The notes beneath the pieces are model-generated. The model was not told the origin of the DNA. It did no database searches and saw only the letters and a list, made by a program, of their open reading frames with translations. The position numbers were made by a program, and so were the translations under genes. DNA of 64,000 nucleotides from Patagioenas fasciata (Eukaryota; Chordata; Aves; Columbiformes; Columbidae), in assembly GCF_037038585.1 (NCBI RefSeq), contig NC_092522.1:50071661-50135660 (forward strand), given 5' to 3'. Position 1 is the stretch's first letter. Each line of letters begins with the position of its first letter. Shown piece after piece: positions 29,601 through 41,369 of this stretch.

Positions 29601-32600
29601 ATAAATCACTGCCTACGATAGTGCTATTTCATGAACAAAACCCTGCAATTTAATATCCCAAAGTCACTTTCAGAAACATTCTGATGTTTTTGCATTCTGG
29701 TTTAGGATTTATTACGTAAATTACTCTGCTTTATTCAATCTATTCAGCTCGCTCAGTCTCCCAAATTTTAGCCTGTCTTCTTAAAGAAGCAAACCTAATT
29801 CAATTAGGACATCTGTCTTATAGCTAATTCATGGATGCAATGCTCTGTTTCAACTCAACCTGACAGAGAAGAAGAGATTGCAAATGAATTAAATTCCTAA
29901 ACTTTTTGTGAACCTGGTGATTCAGCTGGACACCAACTGAAAGGCAGGAAAGTCAAGTTACCTGTTGCATCTCAATGCACTGGATGGCAAATCAATACAC
30001 AGGTAACTATGGAAGAGCTGGAGTGGAATAAAAAGGTAGATGCTATTTAGGGAGAGCAGAAGGCAATAGGGAACCTACTTGTCAACACTACATATTGTAG
30101 GAGGGAGTTGTCAATAACACAGGGAGAAGTTAAGAGGATGCTAGAAAGGAGCATGGAAAGATAAAAGCTTTGCTGAGAGGAAGTTGCTGGGGAGAGTCAT
30201 TCTTTACAAGTTCCACGACTCACAGAACAACTTATCAAAATGGCACTTGATTCCAAATGCCAGTGAGATACTATTTTTACGTCACACATCGATCTCAAGA
30301 ACAGTAAAGAGAGAAGTCAACAGGAAACCTCTAGTTTTGTTCTTTTAATCTATGTGAATGTTGGTACAGGATGTAGCACACATCGGCCGAGTACTTTTCA
30401 GTATTATAATCCATTAGAAACAAAAGCGTATGACTATTAACACAAGTAGCCAAACAAATATAGCTGAAAGTAAGATCCTGCAAACTGACAGCACATTAAC
30501 ATACCAAGAACAAAATGAAGACATGATTACTAAATGCCAACCCTCCTTGCATGGAAATACCTCTGGGGAAAAAAAAAAAAAAAGTAATTTTTTTTTCAAA
30601 CTTCATCCCCCACAGTGCATATACAGAATTTCATCAGTGAAATTTAAATAACAACAGTTCCTTTCTTTAAATAGATTTTGAATGACCAGTAGAAGCACTG
30701 CTTAGGCAGCCTAAGGAAAACTTCCACTACGTGCAAAACACTGAAACACGAGACAGCTGGAAAGGGGTTGTGTGCCCCTCTACACCTGCAACAATGCCAG
30801 CCATCCTAAGTGGTCACTGGTGATAACTGGCAAAAATTCTGCTAACGGAGTGGTTCTGACAGTGTCAAAGCAAGGGTCAGTCTGGCCTGCTAATGTTAGA
30901 ACTGGGAGGGATGCCAGGACTTCCAGGAGCTGGCCACAGGTGTAGGCTGTATTATACAATCTCCTAATTGGCAAGAGTCACGCAGGTGTGGGTATTTCCA
31001 TGAACTGCACTAGTGCCAAAACCTGCCTGCTTTGTTCTGGACTCTTCCCACACAAAAGAAAGGGCTTGGCTGGCCTACCAAGATGCATTATTTACTGTTA
31101 TTTTCCCCTCCTCCTTGATTTTTTCTAATAGTGCCGGTTTTTCTAGGAAAGTTGCTAAAAGTTGACAATACATCACTATATGCAGTATTACACTTAATGA
31201 TGAGAAATAGCTTAATTATAAAGATATCTTTAAAATACACTGTCAACAAATGCCATGTTATCAGGATCATCATCAACCCCTATTTATTATGTTAGGATCA
31301 AAAATAAGCCTGTGATTCTAGTAACGTTTCTGTGAGTAAAAGTATACACAGCCTTACCACAGACCAAACTATGCCAAAGTCAGAGCTTGATAAGCAATTC
31401 TTTCAGCAGTGCTGCTTTTTCAGGCAACCACTCTTGGGTTCATTCCCACTCCCTGCCATTCCTTTGGGCTGTTTCACTCCAGCTGTTTGTGGCTACACAC
31501 AGAGTCAGATGGTGAAACAGCAGGTTAGTTACCTGACTACAAGAAAGAGAGGGAGGAGAGACGGTCTATTTTCAGTTTCTCAAACTAGGCCAACACACAG
31601 CTGCACAAACAGCTGCACCAACACAACAGAGAGCTTGCACAGGGACTAAAAGGAGTGGCTGTGCAAGAGGATTACACTGGCACTGACAGCGAAAGAAATG
31701 CTTATCACATGATGGCTTCGGGTAATGTGGCATAGTCTATGTGAGTGATTTCAAAGGATATGACAGTTTCCAGCTCCTATGGATTTTTGGCTCTCTTAGG
31801 CACCCTTGGAAATCTCAACCTAAACATTCAAAATCAACAGTTTCTTGTTTCAGGGTAGGGGAAACAGTTTACGTTATTTTTAACTTGTTCTTACTAAAAC
31901 TGTAACCACTGCTTTTTCTAAATGTTGGTTGCTTTGCCAGCCAACTTACTTAGTAAATAGGCAGATTTGCAAACTGCAAAGAGGTCAGTTTCCAACACAG
32001 GAATTTTGTAACTGAGGGATCTTGAGGAATTAAAACCAGGATCATTAATGCATGTATCTCCCCTGCAAACTGGAACATTGTGTAGAGTTAGCCAAGTTAG
32101 CTTCAAAGGAGCTACATCAGCAACTGTATGCCAGTGGCAGCAGACTTGACATGAACTAATTTAATAGGTTGACTCTTTCCAATAAACTCCTCTTTAATGC
32201 TAATCCAAAGTAATTCTACATCATACTACAATCTATATACAGTGGAGGTTACTTCTTCCCATCCTACCCTTCATCAAATTACAACAAACAGTCAATTTGG
32301 CCTCATCTGAGGGAAACTGGAAAAGGATTCTACTTGCTTTGTAAAGAACAAAACTTCCTTGTAGGTCTAGCAGCAAATTAATAAAAAAATAATGCTGACA
32401 TTTACTATGAATTCCCATTCAGACTCTGAGTAATGATCTACACGCTTTACTTTGAAGTAGCTTTACACTGGAATAAAAAAACAACCCACAAACTAGTAGG
32501 AAGTGACCTGGTTAAAGCAGTTGGGGGTAGATATACGCACTAAAAACGCAGATTTAATAGGGGTGCCCATGCAGACACAGTCTGAAACTGGAAAGGTTAA

Positions 32601-35600
32601 GGATTCAGGTGCACTATCGTTCACTTAAGAAAATTATCTCTGGAATTTGAAGCAGGAACTGAGAACAAATAATGCATGTTATCTGTGGGTTTATGCCAAA
32701 ATCACTTTCTCAAAAGAAGACCTCTTTCACGTTTGAATTTCAGTTTCTATAAGATTCTAAATTAATGTTTCTGTACTTCAGTTCTAATCTTAATCTGAGT
32801 ACTACAAACACTGTAACACAAAATGCAAATCTGCCTACTACCCTGCCATCTCACAGCAACAACTGTTAATTAGAACTTTTGGTCTCGGTGTTTCTGAAAA
32901 CATCAATGAATATCCTGCTGCTTAGAGGAATAAACAAAACCCAACCAAGTTACCATTGTCTACAAAATTTAGAGGCAGTAGGCCAAAAAATGAAAAATGA
33001 CAGATGTGCATGATTACTGCTGAGATTTTTTGTTACTCTCTCCAAATGACTATGTAAACTCTGATTCAGTTTTTCCTATTTTTTTGTTTCCTATTATGGC
33101 ACAACTTCAACTTCTAGTTGCTGAAGGAAGTCAAGTACTTAAACACCTTTCTGTGCCTTTCTAAACACATTGTCTGATTATTAGGTTTGATGGTGGTGCA
33201 CTTTCATCAATAAAATGTAAAGTGATTACCAAGGAGAAATCAACATATTAAAAAGAATAAGAGTTCAGTACATTTTAGATTTTCAACTCACTAACTAAGA
33301 GACACTGTAAAGATAACATTTAATGAATGGAAGTCTTAAGAACATAACATTTGTCTAAAGATGAGAATAAAGAATTATCTGTCTTAAAGCAGAAGAATGG
33401 AAGAAGAGATATATATACCTGCTACAGAATCTGTTTATACCACTAGATAAAGAAATCTTTTTTTTTTGCACTTCGGTGAAAGAACTAATAAACACTGGCA
33501 TGACTACTTGCATTTGTATTACTATAGTAACTATATTTGACTTTCTACTGTTCTTAAAATTGCAGACTTAAAATTAACAGAAGGTAAAAACTGTAACAGT
33601 GCATGACTGTTTTGCAGAAATGTATTACAACTCACTGTTTCATCAGGAGCTACTTATCAAAGCAACTTAAGATTTCATACTTCTCAAACTTCTATAATCT
33701 TCTAAACGCCACTGTTTTGCTCAACCTTTTGATCATTAACAACTTTCACAACTTCCCATTTAACAAGGAAAAAATAAAACACAACAAAAAAATACCCCAC
33801 AAGCCAATTTTAAAAAATCTCTTTAAAAGCACTGAAACTGAAAAACATGCAGAAAAACTGCAATTTCATTGTCACATTTTATCTTGATTCCTTAAGCAGT
33901 ACACTTCAGCTGCCCACAGTTTTTATCCTAAATGCGATGCTGATGTAGCCACTGAAACAATGAATTCGAGGTTTTATATTTAAAAATTGAAAGTATATGT
34001 GAATAACTGTAAGTAGTTTAATCCTTACCTTTTCCAGATTCCAACAAGACAGAATAAATATGCTGACGAGCAGGGCGGTAGATAAGTGCCTGTCCAGGAA
34101 TCTCTCTATCACATTCATCTTCCAAAGAGTTGCTGCACTTAATCTCTCCATTACTCAGGATATTGAAGATTGTGTAATTTTCAGATCGGATATGCTGTTC
34201 TTTAGCTAACTGTTTGTTCAAAAAAGGAAGAAGGCATTATCTCCAAAATTAAGAAGGATCAAAAAGCAACAAAATGTATTCACTGTTCAAGGAAGTAGTG
34301 ATTTCTTTATTAGTGGAAATAGAGGAAATGTCTAGGGAGGGAACAAGTACTTTTTCGAATAACACCAGCATAGTATATTTTCAGAGATCTATCTTTAGGC
34401 GGACAAGAATCCCTGAGAAACCCATCATTGCTTTTCTTAGCTCCTCCTTGAATTCTTAAAACTTTGGGTTTTTAATGACAGTTTTTTAAAGAGTAATTAT
34501 TCTTAAAATTATTTCTGAATTCAGACATGGAAAAATTAGCTGCCTTCCTTTAGTCACCTGAAAGCATATCTTCCCTCTTTAAATAGCGAGTGAAGGCATG
34601 ACAAAACCCAAACTTTAATTTTATTGCAAGATGAACTACATAAGACAGCTCCATTTCTTTCCTGAGTTGACTTTGTGTAACGTCACCACACTTTTTACTT
34701 TGCAATAGCTCTTCCCCAAGAAAATAAATACAATCTGCTCTAATGAGGAAACCCAGGTCTACAGGCTGTTTTTTGTTGAAAAGCAGAATCACAGCATTGC
34801 CAAGGCTGCATATTAACCATGAACCACCCATCTGGGTGCAGATACATCTGCCTACAGCAGCCTCAGCACCAACAGGGACCGCTGGTCTGGAGCAGCTTAG
34901 ATGCAGAAGCAACAAAGCTGCTCTCAGGCAGTGCAGATTTTCAACCAGTAACACCTGTAACCTGGACTGGCCAAGCGCAGACCCAGACAGACTTTCTACT
35001 TCACAACCTCAGACCCAAACTATGGGAGTGCTCAAACAGCTGAGCAGAGCCAGTGATTTCCATGGGGGGCCACTAATCAATTCTCCTGAACTCATGCCAG
35101 ATGGTGAGCAGCCACTGAAGTGTCTCTGCTCTGTATTCCCTGCATGTGTCACGCTATCTGTATTAGTTGGGTTTTGTGCCCTCCATACGGCCATCTCAGC
35201 CTCTTTCACTGGAAATTACCAGACCACTGGCCAGAGCCAAATTCACCATTTCTGCAGAATTCCAGTATCTGCAAATCTGGGAACTCAGCACGTCAAGGCT
35301 GCAGTCAATCACCGAGTCATTACTGATCAAAACTAATGCTATTGAAACGTCTTACTTTCAAGAGATACTCTCATGTGAGCATAAAATCAGTGATAGGCTT
35401 CTGTGTACAAAGTCATTCAAGAAAGCATTTTCTTATAGCAACAAATGGTTACCCTGGAAGAAATATGTCAGTATTTCTAATATATAAAAACTATGTCATC
35501 CCCAAAATCTATTTTTGTATTAAAAAAATCCCAAAGAGTTCAGTATTTCTAAGCATGATTTGAAAGAATCATTGAACTATTTCATACAAATCACTGTCAC

Positions 35601-38438
35601 AGATAGGAGATCATTAGAAAAAATCAGTTTCTTGCAACTTCAGAATAATCTAAATTAGGTACTGAAAAAAATACAAGCTGATTTCAAAAGTATTGCTTTA
35701 TTCAGTGCTGTATCTTGAAAAATATTTCTGATTTACACCTACAATCAGCTTGACAGCAGCTAGAAGCAACAACATGAGGTTATGTCCTCAAGGTTGGAAT
35801 TGAGCTGTGTATGTAATTTATGTGCAGTTCAGGTTATATGCAAGGTAAGCAGAACTACATATGGGTTTCTAAATACGATGCAAAGCACACGCAGTACATA
35901 TACAAATATTTAAACACCTGTAACAAAACCAAAATACAAGTTAACACATCTACAACTTTGACTTGGCCCAGAAACTGGCTCAAGATAGGATTTATGCAGC
36001 AACCATGAGGCATTCTTTAGCAGCGTTTCTAAACATTATTATTTTATTACAGCAGTAGCTCAGCATGACACTAGAGAACTGCAACCTTTCAAATGAAAGA
36101 GCAAGCCAAGAAATAATGATAACTTGTCATAAAGACCACATGGTACAGTCTCTTAAGGAGTAAGGATTTCATTACTATTGTCCAGGCCATAATCCAACCT
36201 AGTTAATTACATTCTAGCTAATTTTTCCTTGCACTTCAAGCATAAACCGTATTTTTCAACACTTTATTAGGACGTAGGGTTGTTGGTTTTTTAAAATAAT
36301 GTATTCTATTTACCTACTACAGTCAGAAGTGACATGTACTGTATCCAAGTGTGATTTACATATACATACATATATGCAGTTTAGCTGAAATGAGCATTGC
36401 ATAGGTTACATGGTAGCTTTAAAATGTTTTAGAGTCCTTTTAGAAAAGGAAAATGGAAATCATAGGATTACTTTAGAATAATATGAGGAAAGAGAAAAAT
36501 CGTTTTAAAGAAAATGCTCAAGATAAGTAAGAGACAAAATAAAGATTCTCTATTTGAAGTCTGTAAGTACACAAATTACAGAGCAACGGATGTCTAATAT
36601 GTGTTCTAAAATACACTACCTCATATAGTTTTTTGTAAATTAAATCTCAGTATGTTATCTCAACTGCCATGAATTTACAGAATTGTAATAGACTTACGAC
36701 TATTGCATAAACTCTGATGCAAGGTAGCTCAGTTTCTATTAGCCAGGTAGGCTACCCTAGCTAATATATCCAAGCTCTCAGAATGACCCAATCTGACTGC
36801 ATTGTTTCTCACCCCAACATCAGCACATCTCTGCCCTTCTGGGAAGCCGCAAGGGAAGCTTGCTAGTACAGTCCTGCCTTTAAAGGATTAACAAGCCACT
36901 CAAAGAGCTTTTGGTTCATTCAGGGACAATGAATCTGAAGGATAATTAACCTGACCCAAAAATCACAAAATACAGATTTATAGAAAGTTGCTTCATGTCC
37001 TCCACAAAAGCAACTTCAGCTTCTGCATTCTTAGCAGAACTCCCTTTAGTACCTTGACTGCATGTGCCAGGCACAGCCAAAAAGACCACTAACCAGCTGT
37101 TGCTGATGAAGCAAAAAGCAAGTCATTACATCATGCAATACATGAGAAGTACATCTTTACACCCAGCTGTAGTCCTACACAGGAGCTGCTCCCCGTTATT
37201 TGACCTACCTGATGCTTCAAAAAGGGAGAAACCACTTTTAATTAAATGTGCTGCATCTGCCCTCACCTTGATGCACCCAATAGTCCTAACCATGGCTGTA
37301 CTTGACAAAAGATTTTGCTCTTGCAAATTTAAATCAGCGGATTCAGTGTAATCATTGCCAACTTCCACTAAGTAGTCACGGCGATAAAGTGACCATTAGG
37401 TTTTAAAAAACAAGGTACCTGAAAAATTTCCTTATCTTGACACATGGCTGTTTGTTGTTGAAGGGGGAACATTTGACAATTTGTTATGTTGGGAAGAATC
37501 CATGGAGAACGCTGTCCAGGCAAAATATATGTCTCCACTCCTTGGGAAAGTAATGTCTTGTCTGATCCCAAAGGTAGCATCTCTTCCAAGTGTTTCAGGC
37601 TGCTGTACGAGCACGGAAGTTTTGAGATGTAATTTGCTACAGCTAGAAGTATGTTTGTTCTTCTGTTGTAACCATTATTCCTGCAGGGACTGGTGACTAA
37701 ACATTTTTGCCAAAAACCTTCCAACAAGCTTTCTGGAACAACATCATTGCCAAGTAAGCTAGCAAAAAGAGGGAGGTGTGTCAAACTAAGACCCAACGCA
37801 CGGCAAAGATCTTCTCGAGAGTACATAACAGTGACCAGCCTGTCCAAATGAAGCTTCTCAATGGAAAAGTAGGGGCATGTGTTATAGATGAGATAGTCAC
37901 TATCTTGCCCAAGAATCCCCATGCAGTTATGTTGCAAACCATATGCAGCCACCTCAAAGTCTGCCTCTTGCAATGTGCATACTGTTTTTTGGCCAAGTGA
38001 CTTCAGGGCAAAACGTGTAAAAGTAGGCAAAGCAGAAGGAATAGTGAACATTTCTCTCCCTGGTTGTTTCCTGTGAGTCTTGATAAACTGAAATATTCTG
38101 GCTATTTCCTTGTTATTCTGAAACCTCCGTTTGATCCACTCATCTCTCTTTTTCTCTTCTACCACTCCGTCAAAGTAAAACACCAACTTGATTCCAGCTG
38201 CCATAAAAGCTTTAATAAAATCCTCTAAAATGGCAAGATACTCTCTCCACTGGCCACCACACACCCAGGATTCTGGTGTGTACCAGTGTTTAACACAACT
38301 CATGGCATCTACGACGATAACAGGGGGGGAATCAGGATGATCGATGCGATGTTTTTCTGCCATCTCTCTCAGATCAACCGTTCTGCATGCCTCAGGGCAA
38401 ACTTTTGCCACAAATCCCTGCAAACCTTTAATGCCCAT
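2438..38438 (-). CDS. FAM120B: FAM120B, constitutive coactivator of PPAR-gamma (six visible coding exons, 3' end off the window)
   Basis: The joined coding parts are 38438-37419, 34209-34029, 27891-27796, 22615-22443, 18700-18608 and 2644-2438. They total 1770 nt, or 590 codons, with every junction in phase and flanked by AG/GT. The N-terminus is an XPG/FEN1-like PIN fold: MGIKGLQGF at residues 1-9, VVDAMS around D44, FYFDG around D90, an EAD at 158-160, GQDSDYL around D179/D181 and LLGNDVV around D232. The later exons match the conserved C-terminal half of human FAM120B, with blocks such as SNGEIKCSNSLEDE, KEWFVYFGNPLR and NSACGFPFRMDDLMPWEVFDGKLF. The family is known as a nuclear coactivator of PPAR-gamma that promotes adipogenesis; nuclease activity is not established. 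The human protein continues about 80 residues past the last exon seen here, so the terminal exon(s) lie left of position 1. The paralogue FAM120A is much longer and fits less well. Confidence 0.95.
14003..14072 (+). repeat. CR1 LINE, truncated 3' end (plus)
   Basis: The text GATCTTTGTGGGTCCCTTCC, then a CAACTT...TTCTATGATTCTATGA tail, is the hallmark CR1 3' end with its ATTCTATG octamer repeats. It is about 70 bp long, as usual for 5'-truncated avian CR1 copies. Confidence 0.85.
17234..17305 (-). repeat. Degraded CR1 3' end (minus), weak
   Basis: CATAGAATCACAACATAAAT followed by AAAGTCATCTAATTCAAAC resembles the reverse complement of a CR1 3' end, with many differences. It could be chance similarity in AT-rich DNA. 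Confidence 0.45.
18608..18700 (-). CDS. FAM120B: FAM120B exon 6
   Basis: The 93-nt, phase-0 exon (residues 491-521) has acceptor TATTTTAG and donor TTGCAG/GTATGG. LSLEDLNAFVALILCLKGKS aligns with the human LCLEDLHAFIAQALCLQGKS block. Confidence 0.92.
18701..22442 (-). other. FAM120B: FAM120B intron 5
   Basis: This is AT-rich intronic DNA between exons 6 and 5. I see no repeat, RNA gene or additional exon that I can support. Confidence 0.65.
22443..22615 (-). CDS. FAM120B: FAM120B exon 5
   Basis: The 173-nt exon runs from acceptor TTTTGCAG to donor ATGCAG/GTAACT. It encodes the end of Gly433 and residues 434-490. GTPSLKTLWFAKGP and FLACFHL match the human protein. The run AAFCCLLAYLMMQ is a hydrophobic helix typical of this family's C-terminal half. 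Confidence 0.93.
22616..27795 (-). other. FAM120B: FAM120B intron 4
   Basis: This is AT-rich intronic DNA with a short CA microsatellite at about 23237-23261 and a TA run at about 23875-23888. Nothing else recognisable was found. Confidence 0.65.
23237..23261. repeat. CA microsatellite
   Basis: An imperfect (CA)n run of about 25 nt lies in FAM120B intron 4, interrupted once by AA. Confidence 0.85.
27796..27891 (-). CDS. FAM120B: FAM120B exon 4
   Basis: The 96-nt exon has acceptor TTTTTTAG and donor CCAG/GTAGAA. It encodes residues 401-432 plus one base, including VVKEWFVYFGNPLRQPELIQP. The junction codon GAT restores the frame from exon 3. Confidence 0.92.
27892..34028 (-). other. FAM120B: FAM120B intron 3
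   Basis: This intronic DNA has A-rich runs near 28636 and 30570. No exon or named repeat could be supported. Confidence 0.65.
34029..34209 (-). CDS. FAM120B: FAM120B exon 3
   Basis: The 181-nt exon is bounded by AACAG on the 5' side and AAAAG/GTAAGG on the 3' side. It encodes residues 341-400 plus the first base of codon 401. It contains YTIFNILSNGEIKCSNSLE and ALIYRPARQHIYSVLLE, which match the human segment immediately after the repeat region. Confidence 0.93.
34210..37418 (-). other. FAM120B: FAM120B intron 2
   Basis: This intronic DNA includes a plus-strand open frame of 197 codons at 34743-35336. That frame lacks homology I recognise and lacks splice context. In mammals much of the FAM120B middle region is encoded in exon 2, but no equivalent repeat array is visible in this intron. 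Confidence 0.6.
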
Positions 38439-38464
38439 CACTGATCTCCAAAATTCACAGCAGT
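37419..38464 (-). CDS. FAM120B: FAM120B exon 2 (first coding exon; PIN-like domain)
   Basis: The acceptor polypyrimidine tract and CAG end at 38465, followed by 26 nt of 5' UTR. The start ATG is at 38438-38436 with G at -3 and G at +4, a good context. It is preceded by an in-frame GTG, which I do not use. The exon encodes 340 full codons and ends TTTCAG/GTACCT, giving a phase-0 donor. Residues 1-310 follow the human protein closely. Residues 314-340 are a short Q-rich linker where the human protein has a long repeat array. Reading on past the donor meets a stop at 37368. Confidence 0.95.
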
Positions 38465-39762
38465 CTGAAAGAGGAAAAATAAAAACAATATTCTAAAATG
38501 CAATACTGAGAAATGCAATTAAATTATTCAATCAAAACAGCTTGGAAACTAAACTGTTATTTTTCTGCTTTTGCTCATATCCTGTTGTGTTGTCCTGACT
38601 TTTAAACTGTTTGAACCAGTTTTTTTCCCACGAACAAACTGGACATAAGCACCCATTCACTTTGCCTTCCACTTCCACTTTTTGTATCAGTGAAAACTGT
38701 AAATATCTTAACAATTTCAGATTAATAGTGTAAAATATAGAAAAGTGTGCATTGCTAGAAAACCGGTATAAACATAATTAAAAGCTTTGTAACTTCTTAG
38801 CTGACAAGGGTATAACACTGGAATTAATAGCTTGATTTTCACACCAAAAGTATACAAACATCTTTAATTGAAGTCAGTGGAAAAAAATACTGAACTTGGG
38901 AAATCAGTCTTGAACCTTGACTGTGCAAATGGCTGTTACCAGCTGAGTTTACAGACAACAGTTCATTGATGTGGCACCAGCTGCAATACTTCTACTTCTG
39001 GAACAGTTTTGGTAGTATCATTTCTGCTTTGAAGAAGAAATTCAATCTATTTTACCATCCTGTCATTTGAAGACATAATTTTCAAGACCTCTTTAAAGAA
39101 TGAGAGGTTTACCTATATTTTGTGAATCTGACTACCATTAATAGTGAAGTTTATATATCAAATGGGATTTCTAACACACACAGCAATTTTGACCCAATCT
39201 ATTTTAGAAGACACACATGCAAACATTAGCTAGGAATTAAATAATTCAACATTGAATAAGGTTATTTTTGGTTTAGGAAATACCAAAATATTGAAGAACA
39301 AAGTTTCCAAATTCTGTGTTAGAACTTAATAGCATGCCAAGTAAACCAATTTACATGTTCCATAGAAAGCCGTGGGATAAAATTAAAACTGTTGATGGCC
39401 TCATCTTTATTTCCAGAAATCTCAATGCAAAGAAGTTTGTCACAGCTTCTATGTCAGATGTGCTCTTTACCACAGCATCAGTTTCCTCTACCACAGCAAC
39501 ATTTTATTTTAAAGGACCTTCCAATGAAAAATGGAGCTAGCAAGCTCCATCAAGCTTTGCTTTCTTCTTTATTCTCAGAAAACCTGTTTTGTTTTCATTT
39601 TGATTTTACCTGAAAGTCAAATCCTTTCCCAGTTAAACAATGAAGAAATTCACAATGTTTTAATTAAACGGATACCATTTTTCCTGCTCTTCACACTGCT
39701 GATTTCTGACATTCCAATTACAGACTGTCTCCAGAATGTTACATTACAATATACATGCTTAC

Positions 39763-39783
39763 AAAAAAAAAAAAAAAAAAAAA
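39763..39783. repeat. A homopolymer (21 nt)
   Basis: A plain 21-nt A run lies about 120 bp from a CR1 copy. No AATAAA precedes it and no retrocopy is recognisable upstream. Confidence 0.85.
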
Positions 39784-39902
39784 GAGTAGAATTCAGAAGG
39801 GTATTGTGAATTGACAGCTTTTAAAGGTATTCCTGAGTCTTTGGAGTTTAAATATCTAATAGCCTTCAGATACAGTTGTTTTTTCATTATCATCCTCTTT
39901 AA

Positions 39903-40092
39903 TAATAGAATGGCTGGGGTTGGAAGGGACCTTTAAAGGTCATCTAGTCCAATATCCTGCCATGAGCAGGGACATTTTCAACTAGATCAGGTTGCTTAGA
40001 GCCCCGTTCGGCCTGGCCTTGAACGTCTCCAGGGATGGGGCATCCACCACCTCTCTGGGCAACCTCATCACAAACCATTTCTTCCTTATATC
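39903..40092 (-). repeat. CR1 LINE, truncated copy (minus)
   Basis: TAGAATGGCTGGGGTTGGAAGGGACC with ...CATCTAGTCCAA and ...CTCCAGGGATGGGGCATCCACC... is a clear CR1 3' region on the minus strand, about 190 bp long. It lies in FAM120B intron 1. Confidence 0.9.
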
Positions 40093-41369
40093 ATGCAATA
40101 TGAAATACATACAAAATAAAGCTGAGAGCAGACAGCAGACCTTGTTGTTATCAAACCAGAAATAAATGTGTATGAATCTGCTCCAGTGCCACATATGGAC
40201 ACAAGGTAGGGCACAGCTTTCTCAGTGATGCTACTTCCAGCGTCATCTGGGTGCCCTTCAGACTCCAGCCATTTGCTCTTTCAGGAAAGCTGCACCTCTG
40301 ATTCCAAACAGTTTGAGCACTGGTAGGTTATTGGTTTTTATTATCTTCCACAAAGACCTAGCAATGGGTGTGAAGGTCTTAATCTTTCAGTCACTAACAC
40401 ACGTGGTCAGACTAAATGTTCTAAGGTCACTACACAGATACCATGTGCCATGGCAGGTCTTCTGCAAAAATGCATTACATCCAAGCAAGTTTCAGTTATG
40501 ATTCAGTACCGTGTTCTTAGTGGCCATGCACTTAGAGCAAGAAATGTGGTAAGCAACTTACTTGCTACACTGTACTGTAATGAATGGAAACATTTTCCTA
40601 CCTCCTCACACCTGTATTTGAAGCACTCCTCTTACTTAACAACTTAAGCAAGTCTGTGATACAGAGATTATCAGAAAAAAATTCCATTACCAGTACAGTT
40701 TAGCTTAATCAATAGAAAGTGGACATCCAAACACATAAGCAAGCACCTTGGCCACGACTAGCATTTTAATATTATCACATTCACTGAAAGTATAATAAAG
40801 TTTACGTTCTGTCAACCATCCTGTTTTGCTACTGAACAGTAACAGTCATGTCACTCTTTAATCCATCAAAGTAGCAGAAAAGAGAATAAATAAAATCTAC
40901 TGACTTCAGAGGCACTTTCATCAGAGGCACCTCAATAAAGTTGGCAGAATCAGGACTAAAATGCTTTACATTGCAGTGCTAAGTTTCCCAAGAGTAGAAA
41001 CATACACATTCTGTGTAACAGATGAACAGTTTAAGACTGGACGCTTATTTTTAACGTTACTTGGGTAAAATGGAGATCTCAAGTTACCATGGCATCTCAA
41101 CAGCACTACTATCAAGAGTATGAAACCACAGGGGGAATTTCTCCATAAACTGAAACAATCAAAAACATTCCATGTCGTCCTCCCTGCACCATTTTATACA
41201 GACATAAAAATTCAGAGACATGACCCCTACAAGAGCTGATGATACCACTAAACTTGATCTTATCAGCAAGTAACTACCACGACACAAATTTTATTATGCC
41301 CATAGATAGTAACGCACAGTGTTGCAGAGTTGATAGCAGAAACGTTCAAAATAACCACTCCTGCCCTCA

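Noticed and set aside
34743-35336. 197-codon plus-strand open frame in FAM120B intron 2
   Set aside because: I recognise no domain and it has no splice or promoter context. It is probably a chance frame in a locally GC-richer part of the intron.
38625-38632. TTCCCACG, a perfect RBPJ (Notch effector) motif in FAM120B intron 1
   Set aside because: A single 8-mer is expected by chance roughly once or twice in a window this size. It has no paired site and is far from the DLL1 promoter.
39531-39550. Small perfect hairpin with 8-bp stems and a 4-nt loop
   Set aside because: The stem is too short for a microRNA precursor and there is no flanking structure, so it is likely chance.
39316-39783. Possible retrocopy ending in the A21 run
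   Set aside because: No recognised protein, no poly(A) signal before the run and no target-site duplication seen. Avian CR1 does not efficiently mobilise polyadenylated mRNAs.
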